From Pseudomonas sp. Irchel 3E20 (GTDB lineage Bacteria > Pseudomonadota > Gammaproteobacteria > Pseudomonadales > Pseudomonadaceae), in assembly GCF_900187645.1 (NCBI RefSeq), contig NZ_FYEE01000007.1, positions 62,001-126,000 of the forward strand: 64,000 bases of DNA, given 5' to 3'. The notes below the pieces were generated by a model. It did not search any database. It had not been told where the DNA came from and was given only the letters and a program-made list of their open reading frames with translations. This document shows positions 58,743 to 64,000 of the stretch, piece after piece; within the stretch, counting starts at the first letter, position 1, and each line of letters opens with the position of its first letter. Both the position numbers and the translations under genes were made by a program.

Positions 58743-58834
58743 CTGTGGGAGCGAGCCTGCTCGCGATTGCGGTGATTGAGTCGCCCAATCCGTCAACGGG
58801 CAGGCAGCGATCGCGAGCAGGCTCGCTCCCACAG
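58743..58834. repeat. REP pair (REPIN-like) between amaB and amaA
   Basis: CTGTGGGAGCGAGCCTGCTC at 58743 and its inverse ending at 58834 are about 28 bases each and nearly perfect, separated by a 36-base spacer. A closely similar pair lies at 61782-61872. Doublets of this form are the REPIN units of P. fluorescens. Confidence 0.88.
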
Positions 58835-58876
58835 TGAAAGGGTGTGCGGGTTGGGTTTCATTTTCGGAGTCCGGCA

Positions 58877-60160
58877 ATGCCTTTACGCGAAGAATGCCTG
58901 TGGGAAACCCTGACCCCGCAACGCCCCGACCGGGCGGCGCTGGCAGGTGAAGTGACGGTGGATGTCTGCGTGATCGGCGCAGGCTTTACCGGGTTGTCGG
59001 CGGCGGTGCACTTGCTGGAGCAGGGCAAGCGCGTCTGCGTGCTGGAGGCCCATCGCGCCGGGCATGGTGGCTCGGGGCGCAATGTGGGGCTGGTTAACGC
59101 CGGCATGTGGATTGCCCCGGACGAAATCGAGGCCGGGTTTGGCGAGGCGGTGGGCAGCCAACTCAACCGCATGCTCGGCGCTGCGCCGGCGCTGGTGTTC
59201 AGCCTGATCGACAAGTACGCCATCGACTGCCAGTTGCGCCGCGAAGGCACCCTGCACATGGCCCACAACGCCCGGGGCGAAGCCGACCTGCGCAGCCGCC
59301 AAGCCCAGTGGCAACGCCGCGGCGCCCCGGTGGAGTTGCTCACCGGCGCCGCGTGCGCCGAGGCCACCGGCACCGAGCGCATCGCCGCCGCGCTGCTCGA
59401 CCGCCGCGCCGGCACCCTCAACCCCATGGCCTACACCAGTGGTTTGGCCCAGGCCGCGACCGACCTGGGCGGCCAGTTGTTCGACCATTCGCCGGTCATC
59501 GGCCTGGAACGCCAGGGCCAGCGCTGGGCGGTGCAGACTGCCCACGGTGCGGTGCTGGCCGAACAGGTGGTGATCGCGTCCAACGCCTACACAGAGGGCG
59601 ATTGGACCGAACTGCGGCGCAATTTCTTCCCCGGTTACTACTACCAGGTCGCTTCCAAGCCCCTGACCGAAGCTGCCGCCCAGCGGATCCTGCCGGGCGG
59701 GCAGGGCTCCTGGGACACCCGCCAAGTGCTCAGCAGCATCCGCCGCGACCGCGACGGGCGCCTGTTGCTCGGCAGCCTGGGCAACGGCAACCAGAAACCG
59801 GCGTGGTTCCTCAAGGCCTGGGCCGACCGGGTGCAGCAGCACTACTTCCCCTACCTGAAAAAAGTTGAGTGGGAATGCACTTGGACGGGCTGCATCTCGT
59901 TCACCCCCGACCACCTCATGCGCCTGTTCGAGCCCGCGCCGGGCCTGGTGGCCGTCACCGGTTACAACGGCCGCGGCGTGACCACCGGCACTGTGGTCGG
60001 CAAGGCCTTTGCCGACTACCTGTGCCACGGCGATGCCAAGGCCCTGCCCATTCCCTTCGTGCCGATGAAACCCCTGGTGGGCCCGGGCTTGCGCAGTTGC
60101 CTGTACGAGGCCGGGTTTTCGCTGTACCACGCCGGGCAGTGCCTGCGGGTGGTGATCTGA
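58877..60160 (+). CDS. amaA: L-pipecolate oxidase (FAD-dependent)
   Basis: AmaA oxidises L-pipecolate to piperideine-6-carboxylate, the substrate of AmaB. The ATG at 58877 follows GGAG and gives 427 residues. It belongs to the DAO/DadA-like family. The FAD-binding motif VCVIGAGFTGLSAAVHL starts near residue 31, HGGSGRNVG is near residue 66, and the C-terminal TGYNGRGVTTGTVVGKAFA holds the second nucleotide-contact region. LysR, amaB and amaA sit in the same order as in P. putida. Confidence 0.92.
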   Translation: MPLREECLWETLTPQRPDRAALAGEVTVDVCVIGAGFTGLSAAVHLLEQGKRVCVLEAHRAGHGGSGRNVGLVNAGMWIAPDEIEAGFGEAVGSQLNRMLGAAPALVFSLIDKYAIDCQLRREGTLHMAHNARGEADLRSRQAQWQRRGAPVELLTGAACAEATGTERIAAALLDRRAGTLNPMAYTSGLAQAATDLGGQLFDHSPVIGLERQGQRWAVQTAHGAVLAEQVVIASNAYTEGDWTELRRNFFPGYYYQVASKPLTEAAAQRILPGGQGSWDTRQVLSSIRRDRDGRLLLGSLGNGNQKPAWFLKAWADRVQQHYFPYLKKVEWECTWTGCISFTPDHLMRLFEPAPGLVAVTGYNGRGVTTGTVVGKAFADYLCHGDAKALPIPFVPMKPLVGPGLRSCLYEAGFSLYHAGQCLRVVI

Positions 60161-60320
60161 CCCCGCTGTGGCGCTAGCAAGCGGGCTCGCCCGCTTGCGA
60201 AGGCTTCACTGTCGAGCGGGATAGGCCTCGTTTCCTACAGTAAAAAGAGGCGATTAACCCGTAAGTGCGGCGCTTTTCAGCGCAGCGACTAGCCTGTAGT
60301 GGTGCGCGTTGTAGCACTAC
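60161..60320. other. Gap after amaA: REP palindrome and regulatory region
   Basis: No gene is visible. A perfect REP palindrome GCAAGCGGGCTCGCCCGCTTGC (broken here as ten-base arms around TC) lies at 60177-60198. GTAGTGGTGC and GTAGCACTAC near 60296-60320 resemble a weaker second activator site next to the NtrC-like site. Confidence 0.5.
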
Positions 60321-60337
60321 TGCACCAGCAGTGTGCA
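60321..60337 (+). promoter_or_regulatory. NtrC-like activator site
   Basis: TGCACCAGCAGTGTGCA is a 17-base dyad that fits the NtrC consensus (TGCACYA-N3-TGGTGCA) except for two positions in the right half. It is about 200 bases upstream of the sigma-54 promoter, the usual enhancer distance. Confidence 0.5.
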
Positions 60338-60535
60338 CTTCGGTGACGCAGGCTGTTACAGGCGGGTTGCACGTTGTTTAACGTCGCGGTTGCAATGATG
60401 GCGCGTTGCGGTTGCGCCTTCTGAAAAAAATGGTTTTACCTTCCGCGTTCCAGACGGTTGCACGTCCAATGAAATTGGGCCCGAATCCGTCGATAAAACA
60501 ACGGTGCAGCGACTTTTCCAAGAATAAAAAACCGA

Positions 60536-60551
60536 TGGCACGGCGCTTGCT
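60536..60551 (+). promoter_or_regulatory. Sigma-54 (RpoN) promoter of the amino-acid ABC operon
   Basis: TGGCAC-GGCGC-TTGCT matches the -24/-12 consensus, with exactly 10 bases between the invariant GG and GC. Transcription would start near 60562, about 50 bases before the binding-protein gene. Confidence 0.85.
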
Positions 60552-60612
60552 CTGCGCAATGAGTGAAGAAGTAAAGTCGCAGTGCCAACTTAAAACCATG
60601 GAGCACCACCTC

Positions 60613-61749
60613 ATGTCCCAGACGTTTTACAAGAAAGGCTTTTTGGCCCTCGCAGTCGCTGCTGCGTTGGGCGTTTCTGCGTTTGCTCAGGCCGACCTCA
60701 AGATCGGTGTAGCGGGACCCATGACCGGCGCCAACGCGGCCTTTGGCGAGCAATACATGAAAGGCGCCCAAGCGGCGGCCGATGCCATCAACGCGGGGGG
60801 CGGCGTCAACGGCGAGAAGATCGTCCTGGTCAAGGGCGATGACGCGTGCGAACCCAAGCAGGCCGTAGCCGTGGCCAACCGCTTGGCCGACCAGGACAAA
60901 GTCGCGGGCGTGGTCGGGCACTTCTGCTCTTCTTCCACCATCCCGGCCTCTGAGGTGTACGACGAGGCGGGCATCATCGCCATCACCCCCGGCTCCACCA
61001 ACCCGCAGGTTACCGAGCGCGGCTTGAGTGCGATGTTCCGCATGTGCGGGCGCGACGACCAGCAGGGCATCGTGGCTGGCGACTACATCGTCGACGTGCT
61101 CAAGGGCAAGAAAGTTGTGGTACTGCACGACAAGGACACCTACGGCCAAGGCCTGGCCGACGCCACCAAGGCCCAGTTGATGAAGCGCGGCGTCGAGCCC
61201 GTGTTGTACGAAGGCCTGACCCGTGGCGAGAAAGACTTCAGCGCCGTGGTCACCAAGATCCGCGCCGCCGGTGCCGATATCGTCTACTTCGGCGGCCTGC
61301 ACCCCGAGGCCGGCCCGCTGGTACGGCAGATGCGCGAGCAGGGCCTCAAGGACGTCAAGTTCATGTCCGATGACGGCATCGTCACCGACGAGTTGGTCAC
61401 CACCGCCGGCGGCCCGCAGTACGTCGATGGCGTGTACATGACCTTTGGCGCCGACCCACGCATGCTGCCCGACAGCAAGGCCGTGGTAGAGGCTTTCCGC
61501 AAGGGCGGCACCGAGCCTGAGGGCTACACCCTGTACGCCTACGCCTCGATCCAGGCCCTGGCCGCCGGCTTCAACGGCGCCAAGTCGAACAAAGGCGAAG
61601 ACGCCGCCAAATGGCTCAAGGCCAACCCGGTCAAGACCGTCATGGGCGAGAAGACCTGGGACGCCAAGGGCGACCTGAAAGTCTCCGACTATGTGGTCTA
61701 CCAGTGGGACAAGGACGGCAAATACCACCAGTTGGAAAAACAGAAGTAA
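60613..61749 (+). CDS. Branched-chain-type amino-acid binding protein
   Basis: This periplasmic binding protein belongs to the Leu/Ile/Val-type (HAAT) family. I chose the ATG at 60613, with GGAGC upstream, giving 378 residues; the longer open frame runs back through the sigma-54 promoter. A signal peptide ends at SAFAQA near residue 24. Family landmarks are KIGVAGPMTGANAAFGEQYM, DDACEPKQAVAVANRL and HFCSSSTIPAS. It is clearly not the closest form of P. aeruginosa BraC; gene order suggests the PA4913 transporter instead. Control by nitrogen supply through RpoN is likely. Confidence 0.9.
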   Translation: MSQTFYKKGFLALAVAAALGVSAFAQADLKIGVAGPMTGANAAFGEQYMKGAQAAADAINAGGGVNGEKIVLVKGDDACEPKQAVAVANRLADQDKVAGVVGHFCSSSTIPASEVYDEAGIIAITPGSTNPQVTERGLSAMFRMCGRDDQQGIVAGDYIVDVLKGKKVVVLHDKDTYGQGLADATKAQLMKRGVEPVLYEGLTRGEKDFSAVVTKIRAAGADIVYFGGLHPEAGPLVRQMREQGLKDVKFMSDDGIVTDELVTTAGGPQYVDGVYMTFGADPRMLPDSKAVVEAFRKGGTEPEGYTLYAYASIQALAAGFNGAKSNKGEDAAKWLKANPVKTVMGEKTWDAKGDLKVSDYVVYQWDKDGKYHQLEKQK

Positions 61750-61781
61750 GGGCCTACCGGCCGCAAGGCTGGAACCTGAAC

Positions 61782-61872
61782 CTGTGGGAGCGAGCCTGCT
61801 CGCGATGACAGATCAACCTTCAGCGGGTCTGTTGGCTGTTGCGCTGCGATCGCGAGCAGGGCTCGCTCCCAC
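61782..61872. repeat. REP pair (REPIN-like) between binding protein and livH
   Basis: Two inverted copies of the REP core CTGTGGGAGCGAGCCTGCTC and its complement lie at 61782-61810 and 61845-61872. The pair could form a long hairpin in the mRNA and lower expression of the permeases relative to the binding protein. Confidence 0.88.
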
Positions 61873-61951
61873 GGGGCTGTGTACCTGTATTTTCCTTAAG
61901 AAGAACCGCACACCCATCGGTGTGCAGGTTCTCACTGCGTGAGATTGCGTT

Positions 61952-62866
61952 ATGGATGGTATTTTCCTGCAGCAACTGATTAATGGTCTGACCCTCGGGT
62001 CCGTCTATGGTCTGATCGCCATCGGCTACACAATGGTCTACGGCATCATTGGCATGATTAACTTCGCCCACGGCGAGGTTTATATGATCTCCGCGTACCT
62101 CGCGGCGATCAGTCTGGCTCTGCTGGCTTATTTCGGTATCGAATCCTTCCCGCTGATGATTCTCGGCACCCTGGTGTTCACGGTCGTGGTGACCGGTGTA
62201 TACGGCTGGGTCATCGAACGCGTCGCCTACAAACCCCTGCGCAACTCCACTCGCCTGGCGCCGCTCATCAGCGCCATCGGCATTTCGCTGATCCTGCAAA
62301 ACTATGCGCAAATCAGCCAGGGCGCCCGCCAACAGGGCGTACCGACACTGCTCGAAGGCGCCATGCGCGTCGATATCGGCACCGGTTTTGTGCAACTGAC
62401 CTACACCAAGATCTTCATCCTCGTGGCGGCTTTCGCCGGCATGGCGCTGCTGACCTACATCATCAAGTACACGCGCCTGGGCCGTATGTGCCGGGCCACC
62501 CAGCAAGACCGCAAGATGGCCTCGATCCTGGGCATCAACACCGACCGGGTGATTTCCTACGTGTTCGTCATCGGCGCCGCCATGGCCGCGCTGGCCGGGG
62601 TGCTGATTACCATGAACTACGGCACGTTCGACTTCTATGCCGGGTTCATCATCGGCATCAAGGCGTTCACCGCCGCGGTGCTCGGCGGCATCGGCTCGCT
62701 GCCGGGGGCGATGCTGGGCGGCATCATCCTTGGCATCTCTGAGTCGCTGTTCTCCGGGCTCATCAACTCCGACTACAAAGACGTGTTCAGCTTCTCGCTG
62801 CTGGTGCTGATCCTGATCTTCCGTCCCCAAGGCCTGCTGGGTCGCCCACTCGTGGCGAAGGTGTAA
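61952..62866 (+). CDS. livH: ABC permease LivH
   Basis: LivH is one of the two membrane subunits of the branched-chain-type importer. The 304 residues include about eight membrane helices. The N-terminal LINGLTLGSVYGLIAIGYTM and NFAHGEVYMISAYLA are family hallmarks. The coupling segment GIGSLPGAMLGGIILGISE is near residue 245. The ribosome-binding site is weak. livM starts 2 bases after the stop, so they are co-translated. Confidence 0.94.
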   Translation: MDGIFLQQLINGLTLGSVYGLIAIGYTMVYGIIGMINFAHGEVYMISAYLAAISLALLAYFGIESFPLMILGTLVFTVVVTGVYGWVIERVAYKPLRNSTRLAPLISAIGISLILQNYAQISQGARQQGVPTLLEGAMRVDIGTGFVQLTYTKIFILVAAFAGMALLTYIIKYTRLGRMCRATQQDRKMASILGINTDRVISYVFVIGAAMAALAGVLITMNYGTFDFYAGFIIGIKAFTAAVLGGIGSLPGAMLGGIILGISESLFSGLINSDYKDVFSFSLLVLILIFRPQGLLGRPLVAKV

Positions 62867-62868
62867 GT

Positions 62869-64000
62869 ATGTCTGCTGCCAATAAACCAATGGATGTGAA
62901 AAAGAGCGTCATCGACGCTGTGCTCGCGGGGCTGATCTCGCTGATCGTATTCGGGCCGATAGTCGGGGTGGTACTCGACGGCTACACCTTCAACCTGCAA
63001 CCGGCCCGCGTCGGCTGGTTGGTGGCAATCGTGATGGTAGGGCGTTTCGCCCTGAGCCTGTTCCTCCAGACCCCGCGTGGCCTGAAGGTGCTCGACGGCT
63101 TTGAAAGCACCGGCTCCGGGGTGCACGTGCTGGCGCCGGACTACAAGTCACGCCTGCGCTGGATCATCCCGGCGCTGATCGTGATCGCCATCGTGTTCCC
63201 CTTTTTCGCCAACAAATACGTGCTCACCGTGGTCATCCTCGGCCTGATCTACGTGCTGCTGGGCCTGGGCTTGAACATAGTGGTGGGCCTGGCTGGGCTG
63301 CTGGACCTGGGTTACGTGGCCTTCTACGCCATCGGTGCCTATGGCCTGGCGTTGGGCTATCAATACTTGGGCCTGGGCTTCTGGACGGTGCTGCCGCTGG
63401 CGGCCATCGCCGCGGCGATGGCCGGGTGCATCCTCGGGTTCCCGGTGTTGCGCATGCACGGCGACTACCTGGCCATCGTGACCCTGGGTTTTGGCGAAAT
63501 CATTCGCCTGGTGCTCAACAACTGGCTGTCGTTCACCGGCGGGCCCAATGGCATGCCGGTGCCTTCGCCGACCTTCTTCGGCCTGGAGTTCGGGCGCCGG
63601 GCCAAGGACGGCGGGGTGCCGTTCCATGAGTTTTTCGGCACGGCCTACAACCCCAACCTGAAGTTCCTGTTCATCTACATCGTGCTGTTCATCACCGTGC
63701 TGCTGGTGCTCTACATCAAGCATCGGCTGACCCGCATGCCGGTGGGCCGCGCCTGGGAGGCCCTGCGCGAAGATGAAATCGCCTGCCGCTCCATGGGCCT
63801 GAACCACGTGCTGGTCAAGCTCTCGGCCTTCACCATCGGCGCGTCCACGGCGGGCCTGGCCGGGGTGTTCTTTGCCAGCTACCAGGGCTTCGTCAACCCG
63901 TCCTCGTTCACCTTCTTCGAGTCGGCGCTGATCCTCGCCATCGTGGTGCTGGGCGGCATGGGCTCGACGGTGGGCGTGGTGATCGCCGCGTTCGTCCTCA
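62869..64000 (+). CDS. livM: ABC permease LivM (3' end outside window)
   Basis: LivM is the second permease subunit. The window holds 377 codons of an expected 415 or so. The first 95 residues are a long N-terminal extension with two or three helices, as usual for LivM. NIVVGLAGLLDLGYVAFYAIG near residue 137 and RMHGDYLAIVTLGFGEIIRL near residue 195 are diagnostic. The frame is open to the last base; livG and livF (ATPases) are expected beyond it. Confidence 0.93.
   Translation, partial: MSAANKPMDVKKSVIDAVLAGLISLIVFGPIVGVVLDGYTFNLQPARVGWLVAIVMVGRFALSLFLQTPRGLKVLDGFESTGSGVHVLAPDYKSRLRWIIPALIVIAIVFPFFANKYVLTVVILGLIYVLLGLGLNIVVGLAGLLDLGYVAFYAIGAYGLALGYQYLGLGFWTVLPLAAIAAAMAGCILGFPVLRMHGDYLAIVTLGFGEIIRLVLNNWLSFTGGPNGMPVPSPTFFGLEFGRRAKDGGVPFHEFFGTAYNPNLKFLFIYIVLFITVLLVLYIKHRLTRMPVGRAWEALREDEIACRSMGLNHVLVKLSAFTIGASTAGLAGVFFASYQGFVNPSSFTFFESALILAIVVLGGMGSTVGVVIAAFVL

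Noticed and set aside
60406..60612. N-terminal extension of the amino-acid binding protein
   Set aside because: It would run through the sigma-54 promoter and precede the signal peptide. The start at 60613 has a ribosome-binding site and a proper signal sequence.

Overview
The window is chromosomal DNA of a Pseudomonas, most likely of the P. fluorescens group. The evidence is high GC with Pseudomonas-type codon use, P. fluorescens-like REP repeats between genes, and a gene order that, from memory, follows P. aeruginosa PAO1 closely from serB (PA4960) down to the PA4911-PA4914 area. No rRNA, CRISPR array, prophage or intact insertion sequence is visible.

Layout. (1) 1-8.0 kb: the end of serB, then rhdA-psd and an HDOD-GAF gene on the minus strand, the motA-motB flagellar stator operon behind a flagellar sigma-28 promoter, rsgA (minus) and orn. 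(2) 8.1-22.2 kb: a TRIC-family channel gene converging with queG, then a long forward housekeeping run: NAD(P)H-hydrate dehydratase, tsaE, amiB, mutL, miaA, hfq, hflX, hflK, hflC, hisZ, purA. Stop/start overlaps show tight coupling in several places. (3) 22.2-27.5 kb: a chemoreceptor, a two-gene ferric-type ABC transporter on the minus strand with a Fur-like dyad upstream, and two tandem tRNA-Leu(CAG) genes, each with its own promoter and terminator. (4) 27.6-34.8 kb: rnr-rlmB, then rpsF-rpsR-DUF2232-rplI and dnaB.

(5) 34.8-53.6 kb is the accessory-rich part. It holds a giant toxin-like protein of about 1,330 residues ending in a SET-type methyltransferase domain; ygiQ; a three-gene transglutaminase / permuted ATP-grasp / alpha-E cluster that looks like an uncharacterised peptide-making system; a decayed LOG-family gene; a possible 29-residue peptide gene; azurin; and a VasX/BTH_I2691-like type VI effector with its DUF6708 partner. 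The effector pair is bounded by related short repeats and is AT-rich at its 3' end, as expected for an exchangeable cassette.

(6) 54-64 kb: the NAD salvage pair pncB-nadE, a LysR regulator, amaB and amaA for pipecolate/lysine breakdown, and a branched-chain-type amino-acid ABC transporter (binding protein, livH, start of livM). This transporter lies behind a textbook sigma-54 promoter with an NtrC-like site upstream.

The best candidates for undescribed biology are the SET-domain toxin-like protein (34847-38830), the ATP-grasp/transglutaminase cluster (41542-48254) and the repeat-bounded effector/immunity cassette (49662-53911).
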